From: an uncultured Porphyromonadaceae bacterium
GTDB lineage: Bacteria; Bacteroidota; Bacteroidia; Bacteroidales; Muribaculaceae
Direction: 5' to 3'
Length of the DNA: 64,000 nucleotides
NCBI GenBank assembly: GCA_900545955.1
Contig: URAU01000013.1
Span: 1 to 64,000, forward strand
Within the stretch, counting starts at the first letter, position 1, and every line of letters starts with the position of its first letter. This document shows positions 27,314-37,007 of this stretch, piece by piece. A program made the translations under genes and the position numbers. Below the pieces are notes generated by a model, which was not told the origin of the DNA, did not search any database, and saw only the letters and a list, made by a program, of their open reading frames with translations.

Positions 27314-28750
27314 TCACTTGGGGGTGACGACGATTGCGGGTTTGGCGTTGCTGAAGTCCATTGTCACGGTGTAATTCCCTTCGTAGCCGCTGATGTTGGG
27401 CCCGTCGAAGGTGGCCTCGTTGAGGTCCGGACCGCCATAGTTGGAGTTCCAGCTGTGGTTGATGATAATCTTCCATTCGCCTGTGAGAGCTACATCGGCA
27501 CTCCACTTGAGCAGAGTAGCGTCGGGCGTGAGCTCAACGGGAGCGTCGGCGCTCCAGCCGTTCAGGCCGCCGACAACGCCTATCGAGGTGACGGGGGTCA
27601 TTTCATAGGTCATGTTTTCGGTGCTGACGATGAACCAGTAGAGCTGGTTGCCATCCTCGGGAGCCTTGATGTTGCCGCCTGCAGGATCGATGGTGCCGTC
27701 GGCGCCGCCATACCAGTTGTTGTCCCATATGAATTTGAAGCCGCCGTCGTTATTGTTGACAACTGCTGCGCCGCAGAAGTAGGGTTTGTCGTCCTTGTTC
27801 GACCACCACAGCTGGGGACCGCTCTGGTTCCAGCCGTTGGCATTGCTCGGAACTGCTACAAATTCGGGACGTGTGATAGGCTCGATCTTGTAGGTCATCT
27901 CCTCCATGTTGATGGTGAAGCGGTATTTGCCGGGATCCACAATCTTACCGGCCTGGGCAAGGTTGTCGGCGCCGCCGATAAGCATTCCTTCGAAGTCGGT
28001 AGCGCCGTCGGTGGCGGCACCGTAGAGGATAGCCCAGTTCTGGTCGGCGATGGCTTCCTGGGGAACGATCTTCCAGTAGCAGTCGGCAGTGGGTATCTCG
28101 ACCACCAGAGTGAATACGGGATCGTCGTATACGTCGGCGTCGCTGTGGTTGAACTTATAGGGTGCAAGTCCGTCGGCTGTGAGCTGCCAGTCCTGCATGC
28201 CGCCGATCAGATAATAGCTGTCGGAGATTGTGAATCCGAGGTCGAAGCAGGATTCCTTAACCTCGCCGCGGGCCACGAAGTAGTCCTGGCCGCCGACGCG
28301 GTATTTCACGCCGTTGAGCGTGGCGTAGGCCGCGATGCCATAGTATGCGGTCTTCACCTTGGGCGATTTGCCGAAGAGAGCCACGTGGGCGTCGTTCCAT
28401 TCTACGGGGCTTACGAAGCCTTCTTTGCTGTTAAGCGCTACGGGGAGCACCTGGGCGTCGGCCAGATCTTCCGACTTCGAGAGATAGAAGTCGTAGCTCA
28501 TCGTGGCGCCGGCGGGAATGTTGGCGAGAGCGGTTTCGGTGAAAATCTCGACGGGTTCGCTCTTGAGGGTTTCAAGATTCACCACTGTTGCGGGGTCGGC
28601 GAGTGCACCGGCGGCCGTCACGGCGACGTTGGAACCTTCCAGCACCGGCTCCTGCGGATTCTGCTGCATGGGAGCGGTTTCGGGAGCATCCTCGCAGGCT
28701 GCGAAAGCCATTGCGAGCGCACCCATCAGGAAAAAGCTGAATTTTTTCAT
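27314..28750 (-). CDS. SusF/SusE-like starch-binding outer-membrane lipoprotein
   Basis: This 478-residue protein has a type II signal peptide (lipobox AFAACEDA, Cys about 19), an Ig-like SusE N-terminal domain and then at least two aromatic-rich, CBM-like repeats (QSGPQLWWSNKDDKPYF; GVVGGLNGWSADAPVEL), as in SusE/SusF proteins that hold malto-oligosaccharides at the cell surface. It is the last gene of the four-gene minus-strand operon. The ligand is inferred from the family. Confidence 0.82.
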   Translation of the reverse strand: MKKFSFFLMGALAMAFAACEDAPETAPMQQNPQEPVLEGSNVAVTAAGALADPATVVNLETLKSEPVEIFTETALANIPAGATMSYDFYLSKSEDLADAQVLPVALNSKEGFVSPVEWNDAHVALFGKSPKVKTAYYGIAAYATLNGVKYRVGGQDYFVARGEVKESCFDLGFTISDSYYLIGGMQDWQLTADGLAPYKFNHSDADVYDDPVFTLVVEIPTADCYWKIVPQEAIADQNWAILYGAATDGATDFEGMLIGGADNLAQAGKIVDPGKYRFTINMEEMTYKIEPITRPEFVAVPSNANGWNQSGPQLWWSNKDDKPYFCGAAVVNNNDGGFKFIWDNNWYGGADGTIDPAGGNIKAPEDGNQLYWFIVSTENMTYEMTPVTSIGVVGGLNGWSADAPVELTPDATLLKWSADVALTGEWKIIINHSWNSNYGGPDLNEATFDGPNISGYEGNYTVTMDFSNAKPAIVVTPK

Positions 28751-28845
28751 TGGTCTTTTTGTGAATTATAATTTAGGATTTCCCTTGCGTGCTCCCGGAG
28801 TACCGGGACGGCATCTCCGGGGAGCCGCCGAGGGGTGCGTTGATG

Positions 28846-30096
28846 TTAGGATGCGGGATTAAGGGTGATATACCATTTGCCGCTCTTCTTCAGAAGGGTG
28901 ATCGTGCCGGTGAACTCCTCGGCCAGAGGAATGTTGTCGTTGGAACCGAAGATGGCCTGATATTTCACGCCGGGAACGATGGCCTCGCCGTTGGAGCCGA
29001 GGTTGGGGTTGCTCCATGAGGAGTCGGCCACCTTGAAGGTGCCTGCGGGGATGGTGAGAACCTTTGTCTGCCAGGTGTTCTTCACGTCGGTGGTGTAGAA
29101 CTGATACTGGGCGTCGCCGAAGCCCCATCCTGCGAAGTCGCCGGTAACGAAGATTCCGCTGGGCTGGTCGGGGGTGTCGGGTTCTGCGGGGATAAGCATA
29201 ACCTTCCAGCTCTGGTCTGCACCCTGGAGCTGAATGGCTCCCTTGAAGGGCGTGCTTACCGTGCTGTTTGTCTGTATGTTCCACTGGCAGTCAATCCAGG
29301 TGTTCATCTGGGTGATGGGGCCGCCTGTCGAAATGTTGGGAGCACCCCAGTTCTTGTCGGCAATCTTGAATTCGCTGTTTGCGGGAATCTCCACGTAGGC
29401 CAGTTCGTAGGTATTGGCCTCGGTGGTGGTCATGAACTCATACTGCGGCAGGATTTCGGTGTTCACACCCTCGTTGAGCGGGCCGTTGAGCCATTCGTTG
29501 AGTGCGCCGCGGATATAGATGCCGGTGGGCAGGTCGGGGATAACCACTGCGAGATAGCCTACGGCTACGGATTTGTAGCAGATAGTGTTGGAGGTGATGG
29601 CCGTGCCTTCGAGGGCCTGGTTGTTTTCGTTTACAACGTTGGCGCGCAGACGCATGTAGACGGGCATATAGTCGGTCGGGATGGCAGCTGCATCTTTGAT
29701 GTCGAGCATCTTGCAGATACCTTCGGCCACGGAGCGCAGCGTAGGAGCGATATTGCTCATATCGTAGAAAGTGCCGATCATAACCGAAGCAGGCACGCCT
29801 TCGGCATCGACGGCCGGGGTTGTGAAGTCCTCGTTGAGGGCCATTTCAACCTGATAGGCCACGGTGGCGGCGTAGCCGTACTGAGTGGGCTGCGAGCCGG
29901 TGAGGTGGAGGGTGCCTTTATTCTCGTCCTCGGTGATGAAGAGGGCGGTATTGGCCTCCACGGGGGTGTTGAGGAAGTTCTCAACGGGGTCGCCTTCGTG
30001 GGTGGCGAGTGTGGGGTTGTCGTCCCATGTCTCGTTGCAGCTGGAGAATCCGAGGGCGGCAACCATGGCGGCAAACAAATATGTTATTTTTTTCAT
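28846..30096 (-). CDS. SusE-like outer-membrane lipoprotein
   Basis: This 416-residue protein has a lipobox (LGFSSCNETW, Cys about 20), a SusE-type N-terminal domain (ATHEGDPVENFLNTPVEAN) and tandem beta-rich domains with conserved Trp residues (IYIRGALNEWLNGPLNEG; IFVTGDFAGWGFGDAQYQF) that look like starch-binding modules. It should lie on the cell surface with SusC and SusD. It is the third gene of the operon. Confidence 0.82.
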   Translation of the reverse strand: MKKITYLFAAMVAALGFSSCNETWDDNPTLATHEGDPVENFLNTPVEANTALFITEDENKGTLHLTGSQPTQYGYAATVAYQVEMALNEDFTTPAVDAEGVPASVMIGTFYDMSNIAPTLRSVAEGICKMLDIKDAAAIPTDYMPVYMRLRANVVNENNQALEGTAITSNTICYKSVAVGYLAVVIPDLPTGIYIRGALNEWLNGPLNEGVNTEILPQYEFMTTTEANTYELAYVEIPANSEFKIADKNWGAPNISTGGPITQMNTWIDCQWNIQTNSTVSTPFKGAIQLQGADQSWKVMLIPAEPDTPDQPSGIFVTGDFAGWGFGDAQYQFYTTDVKNTWQTKVLTIPAGTFKVADSSWSNPNLGSNGEAIVPGVKYQAIFGSNDNIPLAEEFTGTITLLKKSGKWYITLNPAS

Positions 30097-30190
30097 CGTT
30101 GTGGTTCTGTTTGAAAAATTTTTTCAGTTGTTTTATCGGCCGCCCGGAGGCCCGGGAGCGTCCGGGCGGTCGAAAAGCCTTTGATATGGT

Positions 30191-31879
30191 TTAGTAAGCC
30201 ACGCCGCCGGGATATCCGGGGTTCTGTTTGTAGCTGGGCGAAGCCGAGAGGATGTTGGCGGGGATGGGCATCACGTTGTAGCGGGCGTCGATGGTGTTGC
30301 CTTCGAGGGCGTTGCCCTTCCACGACCACAGCATCTGGTCGGGGCCGGTGAATTTGCCGAAGCGCACGAGGTCGGAGCGGCGTGTGAGCTCCCAGTAGAG
30401 CTCGCGGCAGCGTTCGGCCAGGATGTTGTCGGGAGTGAGGTCGCCGGTGGTCCAGGTGGAGACGCCTGCACGGCCACGAACGAAGTTTACATACTTCACG
30501 GCGTTTGTCGAGGTGCCTGCGCGGCCCTGTACGAATGCTTCGACATACATCAGGTAGACGTCGCTCAGACGGATCAGGCCGAGATCGGTCGAGGGGAACT
30601 GCAGGGGATCAAGTCCGCCGGTGGTCAGGTTGCCGTTGTTGTCGGCCACAAGGCCGTTCCATTTGATGCAGACGTAGCCGTCGCCCCAGCTGCCGAACTC
30701 TTCGTTGGCAATCTTGTACTCATGCTCGGCGGGGTCGCCGTTGGAGTTGATGTAGGGTTTCTTGCCGCGTACCCAGAGCTGCCAGCGGGCGTCCTGAGTC
30801 TCGGCGGTGAAGTGCTCGGAGAATTCTTTGGTGGCCTTCATACATTTCCAGGCGTCGGAGCAGCCGTAGTCGGCGGCTTTCATGCCGAGTTCGTCGGCAA
30901 CCGCGCTGTTGATGAGGAACATCGTGCCGCCGTAGCTCTGCAGACGGTCGCTGTCGAAGGGTATGCCCCAGAGGATTTCGTTTTCGGCAGTGTTGCCGCC
31001 GCCGGGCATGTACTGGTCGTTGTTGCGCGAGAACACGTTCAGATAGTGGTTGGCAAGGCCGGAACCCTGGTAGCCGCCGCCCTGGTGGCGTGCGATGATG
31101 TTTTCGCAGTGCTGCGAGCAGAGAGCCCAGGTGTCGGTGGCTGCCAGATATGCGGGATCGGCAGCGGCGTAAACCTGTGCGTTGAGGTAGAGGCGGGCGA
31201 GAAGAGCCTCGGCGCCGTCGAGGCCTACACGGCCGTAGACGGGGGTGCGATCGAGCTTGCCGTGCTCAACGAGGTCGGTGAGTTCGCCTACGAGCCATTT
31301 GTAGAGCGCAACGCGCTCAATCTGCTCGGGATCCTGGCCTACAGGCTCCTCAAGGGTGAAGGTTGCGCGGCCGAAGATGTCGCATACCCAGTAGTAGCTC
31401 AGGGCGCGGAGGGCGCGCACCTCGTCGACGAGTTTGAGCACTTCGGCGTCGCTGTTGCCTGCGGCGTCGGCGATGAACTTGTTGCAGACGGCGATGTGGG
31501 CATACAGACGCGAGTATGTGCCGTAGATGTTGCCGTTATCGCTGTTGTAGGTGTTGGTCACCAGGTCGTAGATGCCGTCGTCCTTCCAGATCCAGATGCA
31601 CTCGTCGGTGGGGAACTCGTTCATCATGAAGATGGCGCGGGTGTATTGTCCGCGGCCGTTGTCGAGGCCGGAGATGATGGAGGAGCCGGGGCCGTCGTTG
31701 CCCGATGTGGCCAGGCCCTGATAGCATTCCATGGCTTCGCTGATGAGTCGCTCGGTGCTTGGGGTGGGGTTCAGGTTCGGATCGATGGGATCGAGGTCGA
31801 GGTCGCCAACACACGAGGCGGTCGACAGACCCAGACTCAGAGCCACTCCGCCAAGCATCAGATATTTCTTGATATTCAT
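30191..31879 (-). CDS. SusD/RagB-family nutrient-binding lipoprotein
   Basis: This 562-residue protein has a lipobox (LSTASCVGDLDL, Cys about 23), the DLDPIDPNLNP start typical of SusD, TPR-like helices in the middle (EVRALRALSYYWVCDIFGR) and the family end block CRELYWELTRRSDLVRFGKF. It binds oligosaccharides at the cell surface and lids the SusC transporter. It sits 30 bp downstream of the SusC gene on the same strand. The length is typical. Confidence 0.95.
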   Translation of the reverse strand: MNIKKYLMLGGVALSLGLSTASCVGDLDLDPIDPNLNPTPSTERLISEAMECYQGLATSGNDGPGSSIISGLDNGRGQYTRAIFMMNEFPTDECIWIWKDDGIYDLVTNTYNSDNGNIYGTYSRLYAHIAVCNKFIADAAGNSDAEVLKLVDEVRALRALSYYWVCDIFGRATFTLEEPVGQDPEQIERVALYKWLVGELTDLVEHGKLDRTPVYGRVGLDGAEALLARLYLNAQVYAAADPAYLAATDTWALCSQHCENIIARHQGGGYQGSGLANHYLNVFSRNNDQYMPGGGNTAENEILWGIPFDSDRLQSYGGTMFLINSAVADELGMKAADYGCSDAWKCMKATKEFSEHFTAETQDARWQLWVRGKKPYINSNGDPAEHEYKIANEEFGSWGDGYVCIKWNGLVADNNGNLTTGGLDPLQFPSTDLGLIRLSDVYLMYVEAFVQGRAGTSTNAVKYVNFVRGRAGVSTWTTGDLTPDNILAERCRELYWELTRRSDLVRFGKFTGPDQMLWSWKGNALEGNTIDARYNVMPIPANILSASPSYKQNPGYPGGVAY

Positions 31880-31909
31880 TGTGTCGATGTATTTAAGAGA
31901 TTGGAGTGA

Positions 31910-34900
31910 TTAGAAAGTGGCTACGAGACCAAGCGAGTAGGTTGTAGCGCGCGGATATACGCTGTTGTCGATGCCGCCGAACACTTCGGGGTCGACACCC
32001 TTGTATTTGGTAATCACGAAGGGGTTCTGCACGGCGCCGAAGAGGCGGAGGCGGAGCTTGTCGTTGAGGAGGTTGTCCCAGGTATAGCCCAGGGTGATGT
32101 TGTCGCAGCGAACGAACGATGCGTTGCGCAGGTAGTAGTCGCTCATGTAGCGCGGCTGCTCGAAATAGTAGTCGTTCTCAACCACGTTGTTCAGACCGTA
32201 GGTGAAGAGGTCGTTGTAGACGGCCTTGGTCGAGAGCACGTTGTTGTATACGTAGTTGCCGATGGAGGCGCGGATGTTGAATCCGAGGTCCCACTTCTTG
32301 TAGCGGAACTGCGAGCCGAATGTCATCGTAACCTTGGGATCGGGCGATTTGTTGATGATTTTGTCGGAGTCGTCGATCTGGCCGTCGCCGTTCTGGTCTA
32401 CGTAAACGCCTTCGAGAGGTGCGCCGCTTTCGTCGTAAACCTGCTGGAAGAGGTAGAAGGAGTTGGCGGGGTGGCCTTCGGCGTGGATCTGCACGGTGTT
32501 GCCGTTACCGCCGGAGATACCGCCGGTCTTCAGCTGCGATGCGCCGGTGGTGAGCTCGGTGATTTCGTTGTGGTTCCAGCCTACGTTGTAGCTCAGGGTC
32601 CATGTGAAGTCGTTGGTCACGATGGGTTTTGCTGCGATGTTGAACTCGACGCCGTAGTTTTCGAGCGAGCCGATGTTGCGGTTGAGCATGTTGGTGGTCG
32701 AGGAGCCTGCGGGCACTGCCACATAGGCCAGAAGGTCGGTGGTCTTGCGCTTGTAGTATTCGATGCTACCGGTGATGCGGTTGTTGAGGAAACCGAAGTC
32801 AAGGCCGGCGTTCCAGCTGGTGGTGGTTTCCCATGTCAGGTCGGGGTTGTAGCCGCGAGCGTAGACGGGGAGATACCAGCCGTTGGTGCCGTTGGGATAG
32901 CTTACCGAAGGCGATGCGATGGCGTAGAGGGCCATGTAGTTGATGGTTTCGCCGATTTCCTGCTGACCGGTCTTACCCCAGCCCAGACGGAGCTTGAGAT
33001 CGCTCAGCCAGCCTGCTGCTCCCTGCATCCATGCCTCCTGGTTGATTTTCCAGCCGAGGGCCACGGCGGGGAACACGCCCCAGCGCTTATCTTTGGCGAA
33101 GCGCGAGGTGGCGTCGCCGCGGACGGTTACGGTGAGCAGGTAGCGGTCCTTGAACGTGTAGTTCAGACGGCCGAAGAACGAGAGGAGCTGGTAGCGGTCG
33201 GCCCAGTGGTAGTCGCCGTCGGGGCTTACGCCGTCGTTCTGGAAGTTCTGACCCAGCAGGGGGATGGTGGATTCATTGATGGTCACACCGTAGGTCTGCT
33301 GGCCAGCCTCGTTCTTGCCGAGGTAGGTGGGTGTGTTCAGACCCGGGCTCACGCGGTAACCGGAGTTGCCGTTTGCGCCGGTGTAGTGGCCGTCGTTGTA
33401 GAAGCGCTGCCAGTCGTAGCCGGCGGTTACGTCGAAGTTGGAGTAGATCGACTCGACTTCCTTCTTATAGTTGAGGTAGAAGTTAAGCAGAGTGTTGCTG
33501 CGGAACTGATACTGGTCGAAGTTGTATGCGCCGCCGTAGTGCTCGTGGTTCTTGTAGGCGGTAGCCGAGTTGGCTGCCCAGTTGTCGACCAGGTTGGACT
33601 TCATCACGTCGTAGCCGAGATTGAGGTTCAGGTGCAGGTCGGGGAGGAAGTGGAGCGAGTAGTCGAGCTGCAGGTTACCGTTGCTGCGGTAAACGTTGGC
33701 GTGGTTGTCGCGCTGCTCGAGCAGACCCATGGGGTTGAGGGCGGCGTTGTCGTTGAGAGTGCCGTTGTTGTGCACCTCATAGTAGCCGTTGTAGAGATAC
33801 TGGAAGCCGGAGTTGCCGCTTACGATGGGCTCGTTGCTGCGAACCGGATGAGTCGGGTCGAAGCTGATGGCGCTGGAGAGGGCGCCGGCGTCGCCGAAGT
33901 TGTTGCGGATGTAGTAGCCCTTTACGTTTGCGTTTACGCTCAGGTGGTTGTCGAAGAATTTAGGCGAGAGGTTGAAGCCCATGGTCACGCGGTCCATCTT
34001 CGAGGTCTTGATGATACCGTTGTTGTTGGTATAGCTGATTTCAGCGTGGTAGGGGAGCCATCCGGCTGTGCCGCCTACGCTCAGAGAGTAGTCGGAGCTT
34101 ACGGTGGTGCGGAGCACCTCGTCCTGCCAGTCGGTGTTGGCATCGCCTGTGGCTGCGAGGGCAGCGTCCATGCCGCGCGATTCGAGAAGGCTGCGGAACT
34201 GGTTGGCGTCGAGCACCTTCCAGGTCTTGCGGGCGGTGTTTACATAGAGGTTGGCTGCGAAGTTTACGGTCGGTTTGCCCGACTTTCCTTTCTTGGTGGT
34301 GATGATGATCACACCGTTGGATGCGCGCGAACCGTAGATGGCGGTTGCGGAAGCATCTTTAAGGATGGTCATGCTTTCGATGTTCTCAGGCGAGATCATG
34401 CCAAGCGAGTTGCCCAGACCGCCCATGCCGGCGTTGCTCAGGGGCACACCGTCGACCACGATCAGAGGGTCGTTGGAAGCATTCAGCGAGGAGCCGCCGC
34501 GGATACGGATTGTACCTCCGCCTTCAGGGCCACCGGCCTGCGTTACCACAACGCCAGGGGTCTGACCTACGAGCATGTCCTGCACCGAAGTAGCCAGACC
34601 GGCTTCGATTTCGTCGGGTTTGATCACGGCTACCGAACCGGTAGCGTCGGATTTCTTCACCGTACCGTAACCGATGGCTACCACTTCGTTGAGCATCACC
34701 GAGTTTTCCTGCATGGTGACGTTGATCGAAGTGCGGCCGTCGACGGGCACGTTCTGTGTGTCGTAGCCCACATAGCTCACCACGAGGGTGGCGTCGGGGG
34801 CCACGTTGATGGTGTACTCACCGTCGATGTTGGTCGAGGTGCCCACCGTAGTGCCCTGGGCAAGGATACTTGCACCGATCAGGGGCTCACCCGACGGATC

Positions 34901-35011
34901 GGATACAACGCCCGAAACGGTGATTGTCTGCGCGTTCAATCCCACGGAGAACAGCAGACCAACCATCAGGAAAAAGAATTTCCTGGCGATTCCTGTTTGT
35001 AAATGTTTCAT
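31910..35011 (-). CDS. SusC/RagA-family TonB-linked outer-membrane transporter
   Basis: This 1033-residue protein imports oligosaccharides across the outer membrane with energy from TonB. It has a signal peptide (to about residue 27), a carboxypeptidase-regulatory-like beta domain (about 30-110, SGVVSDPSGEPLIGASILAQ), the plug (VQDMLVGQTPGVVV, IRIRGGSSLNASNDPL) and a long beta-barrel ending in an aromatic residue (SLGLVATF). It is first in the operon with SusD-, SusE- and SusF-like genes, suggesting alpha-glucan capture. No amylase or SusR regulator is in the window. Confidence 0.95.
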   Translation of the reverse strand: MKHLQTGIARKFFFLMVGLLFSVGLNAQTITVSGVVSDPSGEPLIGASILAQGTTVGTSTNIDGEYTINVAPDATLVVSYVGYDTQNVPVDGRTSINVTMQENSVMLNEVVAIGYGTVKKSDATGSVAVIKPDEIEAGLATSVQDMLVGQTPGVVVTQAGGPEGGGTIRIRGGSSLNASNDPLIVVDGVPLSNAGMGGLGNSLGMISPENIESMTILKDASATAIYGSRASNGVIIITTKKGKSGKPTVNFAANLYVNTARKTWKVLDANQFRSLLESRGMDAALAATGDANTDWQDEVLRTTVSSDYSLSVGGTAGWLPYHAEISYTNNNGIIKTSKMDRVTMGFNLSPKFFDNHLSVNANVKGYYIRNNFGDAGALSSAISFDPTHPVRSNEPIVSGNSGFQYLYNGYYEVHNNGTLNDNAALNPMGLLEQRDNHANVYRSNGNLQLDYSLHFLPDLHLNLNLGYDVMKSNLVDNWAANSATAYKNHEHYGGAYNFDQYQFRSNTLLNFYLNYKKEVESIYSNFDVTAGYDWQRFYNDGHYTGANGNSGYRVSPGLNTPTYLGKNEAGQQTYGVTINESTIPLLGQNFQNDGVSPDGDYHWADRYQLLSFFGRLNYTFKDRYLLTVTVRGDATSRFAKDKRWGVFPAVALGWKINQEAWMQGAAGWLSDLKLRLGWGKTGQQEIGETINYMALYAIASPSVSYPNGTNGWYLPVYARGYNPDLTWETTTSWNAGLDFGFLNNRITGSIEYYKRKTTDLLAYVAVPAGSSTTNMLNRNIGSLENYGVEFNIAAKPIVTNDFTWTLSYNVGWNHNEITELTTGASQLKTGGISGGNGNTVQIHAEGHPANSFYLFQQVYDESGAPLEGVYVDQNGDGQIDDSDKIINKSPDPKVTMTFGSQFRYKKWDLGFNIRASIGNYVYNNVLSTKAVYNDLFTYGLNNVVENDYYFEQPRYMSDYYLRNASFVRCDNITLGYTWDNLLNDKLRLRLFGAVQNPFVITKYKGVDPEVFGGIDNSVYPRATTYSLGLVATF

Positions 35012-35190
35012 TTAGGACAAATTTGATGTTAATGAAGTATTTCGTAAGATTTATCTCTGAGTGTCAGTGTGGTATCTGAATGTAAGGCGCGTTTGCCATC
35101 CCTCGCGGCCGAGGCCGGAGCGGTGCTGTTTTCATGGAAAATTCAAGGTAGCTTTCAGGTAACGTCTACACGGTTTTAGATAATCACTCG

Positions 35191-35198
35191 CAAATTTA
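35191..35198 (-). promoter_or_regulatory. -7 promoter element of the susCDEF-like operon
   Basis: The minus strand reads TAAATTTG, matching TAnnTTTG, and leaves a leader of about 175 nt before susC. Confidence 0.5.
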
Positions 35199-35330
35199 TT
35201 TAAAATATCTAAAAGCCGAAAATTTCGCTATATGTTCTACAACATATTTGTCGCGGCATATAGATGCAATATATAGTCACAACATATAGTCGCAGGGTGT
35301 TTGATAACGATGTCCATGCCCCCCAAATTG

Positions 35331-35410
35331 TAGGGATGCACCCTGGTGCATCTGAAAATCAGCCATATCCTTTTTTTCAGACGGGCGGATGCACCGGGGC
35401 GCATCCCTAC
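35331..35410. repeat. REP-like palindrome pair (BIME-like)
   Basis: TAGGGATGCACC followed by its reverse-complement-like half GGTGCATC (35331-35352) is a palindrome. A second copy in opposite orientation (GGATGCACC…GCATCCCTAC, 35387-35410) closes a hairpin about 35 bp further on. The same unit occurs at 51331-51354 and 63233-63346. Confidence 0.7.
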
Positions 35411-35444
35411 AAGCGTATGGCTCTACACCTATATATATATATAA

Positions 35445-35472
35445 GGCCGCCCCGCGGTGAGGCGGGGCGGCC
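35445..35472 (-). terminator. GC-rich terminator of the OB-fold protein gene
   Basis: GGCCGCCCCGC and GCGGGGCGGCC form a perfect 11 bp stem with a 6 nt loop. On the minus strand it is followed by a run of alternating T and A. It lies about 65 bp after the stop at 35536. Confidence 0.6.
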
Positions 35473-35535
35473 GGGAGCAAAGTAAGTTACGTTAGTTTAT
35501 TATTTAACGAGTATCTTACTGATTTTATCGTCGGT

Positions 35536-36840
35536 TTAGAGGATAACCTTGGTGGCCTTGTCGCCCTGAACGCGGATATAGAGACCGCTCTCGGGGTTAG
35601 CTACCTCAACACCCTGGAGGTTGTAGTATTTAACTACGCCCTGCTCGGCATCAACACCTACGTTCTCAACGCCGCTGAGACCGCTGACATATTCGGTGTT
35701 CTTCACGCCGGGAGCGCCGAAGTAAGGTTCGAGGGTACCCTTTACAACTACCGTCTTGCCAATATTGCCTTCATTGTCGACGATGTTGAGTTTTGTGCGG
35801 GCATCGCCTGCGGGGAGAGCTACACCAATCTTTGCTTCACCCTGAGTCAGGATGATGTTGGTTGCAGCAGCTTTATCGGCTTCTCCGAGAACTCCATTGG
35901 TGGCGTTGGCGGCAGTTTTGGCGCCAATGACGCCGGTTACGCATACAGGTTTGGTGGCGTCGTATTTGCTATTGATGGCAATGACATCGTTTACGGTAAG
36001 CGGGTTCGCCTCGGTTCCTTCATTGGCTACCACAAGAACTGAAAGAGTTACGTCTGTTTTAACCTCGCCGGCTGCAAATGTGATTGTGGCCGATACTTCG
36101 TCGGCTTCGGAGCCGGTATAGGTGATTTCAACGCCTTCAGCACCTTCCTCGGCTGTAAATGTAGCGGGTGTGATTTTAACGTCTGCGTTCTGGCAGGTTG
36201 CGGTAATGCTACCGGTAATATTTTCTGCGAGAACCTTTACGGATTTTGTGATGGAAGCATTCAGAGGAACAGCAACATCAAGAGTTTTAACGTCGGTATC
36301 GAGGGTTGCGTCAGCTGTGGGTTCAATGAATTTAATGGAGGTAATCTGCTGGTTGTAGGAGGTTGTGGCGGACTCAATCTTATAGACCGTTCCGGCTGCA
36401 CGAAGCGCTTCAGGAATGGATACTTTGATGGGCGAGTTTGCGGGGATAGCCGTAATTGTTTCAATCAGAGTCTCGCCGCCATAGATGTTGATTTTTGATT
36501 TTGCATTGGCGCTTGAACCGCTACCGATTGCAATGCTGATTTCTTTGCAGGCTTGAGAAAGTGAGGTGGAAACATATGCACCCTTAACATTCTTGCCATT
36601 GACCATAAGGTAATCATACTGAGGCGAAACATATGTGTTAGTGGCCACATAACTGCCCAGAACAGTCCATTTAAGGCCGGTCGAAGCCGATGTGATTGTA
36701 GTGGGTGTCGTGTTGGTTTTATCCCACTTCAAGGGGAAGCCATTTTCGGCTGAATTTACGAACGTTTCGGTGATGTCTGCTGCCGAAGCCATGGAGATAC
36801 TTGCCACGAGGGCGAGAGAAGCGAGTAAAAGTTTCTTCAT
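35536..36840 (-). CDS. Exported OB-fold (DUF6359-like) protein with sorting-like tail
   Basis: This 434-residue protein has a signal peptide (MKKLLLASLALVASISMASA). The N-terminal third looks like a beta-sandwich (ETFVNSAENGF…), then comes an Ig-like segment, then a domain with VNDVIAINSKYDATKPVCVTGVI and TKLNIVDNEGNIGKTVVVKG that resembles DUF6359 OB folds. The C-terminus (KYYNLQGVEVANPESGLYI…) is the conserved tail of many exported Bacteroidales proteins and may be a type IX-like sorting signal. The function is unknown. The start at 36840 is favoured over 36948 because only it gives a signal peptide and it follows the promoter at 36934-36941. Confidence 0.78.
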   Translation of the reverse strand: MKKLLLASLALVASISMASAADITETFVNSAENGFPLKWDKTNTTPTTITSASTGLKWTVLGSYVATNTYVSPQYDYLMVNGKNVKGAYVSTSLSQACKEISIAIGSGSSANAKSKINIYGGETLIETITAIPANSPIKVSIPEALRAAGTVYKIESATTSYNQQITSIKFIEPTADATLDTDVKTLDVAVPLNASITKSVKVLAENITGSITATCQNADVKITPATFTAEEGAEGVEITYTGSEADEVSATITFAAGEVKTDVTLSVLVVANEGTEANPLTVNDVIAINSKYDATKPVCVTGVIGAKTAANATNGVLGEADKAAATNIILTQGEAKIGVALPAGDARTKLNIVDNEGNIGKTVVVKGTLEPYFGAPGVKNTEYVSGLSGVENVGVDAEQGVVKYYNLQGVEVANPESGLYIRVQGDKATKVIL

Positions 36841-36933
36841 AGAGAAAGTATTTAAGTTATTGATAAGAAAGTTGCTTTGTGTGTTGGACTTAAAGATGGG
36901 ATGCGATTGGGATATAGCATACCCTTTATGGCG

Positions 36934-36941
36934 CAAAGGTA
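36934..36941 (-). promoter_or_regulatory. -7 promoter element of the OB-fold protein gene
   Basis: The minus strand reads TACCTTTG, matching TAnnTTTG, about 94 bp before the chosen start codon. Confidence 0.5.
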
Positions 36942-37007
36942 CGTACATTTTTCCTCATTGCGGTGGGGAATATTGTGTAAAATCCCGTGGCAATACGTTA
37001 AAAAATA

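Larger units (their letters stand above)
35012..35535. other. Region between the OB-fold protein gene and the sus operon
   Basis: No gene is credible in 524 bp. It holds the sus promoter element (35191-35198), an inverted pair of REP-like palindromes (35331-35410), an AT repeat and the terminator of the following minus-strand gene (35445-35472). Peptides read across the REPs (MHQGASLQ-like) are artefacts. Confidence 0.55.

Noticed and set aside
32471..35002. 843-codon open frame on the plus strand
   Set aside because: It lies opposite susC, which has full family motifs. The translation is Val/Gly/Ala-rich without any domain.
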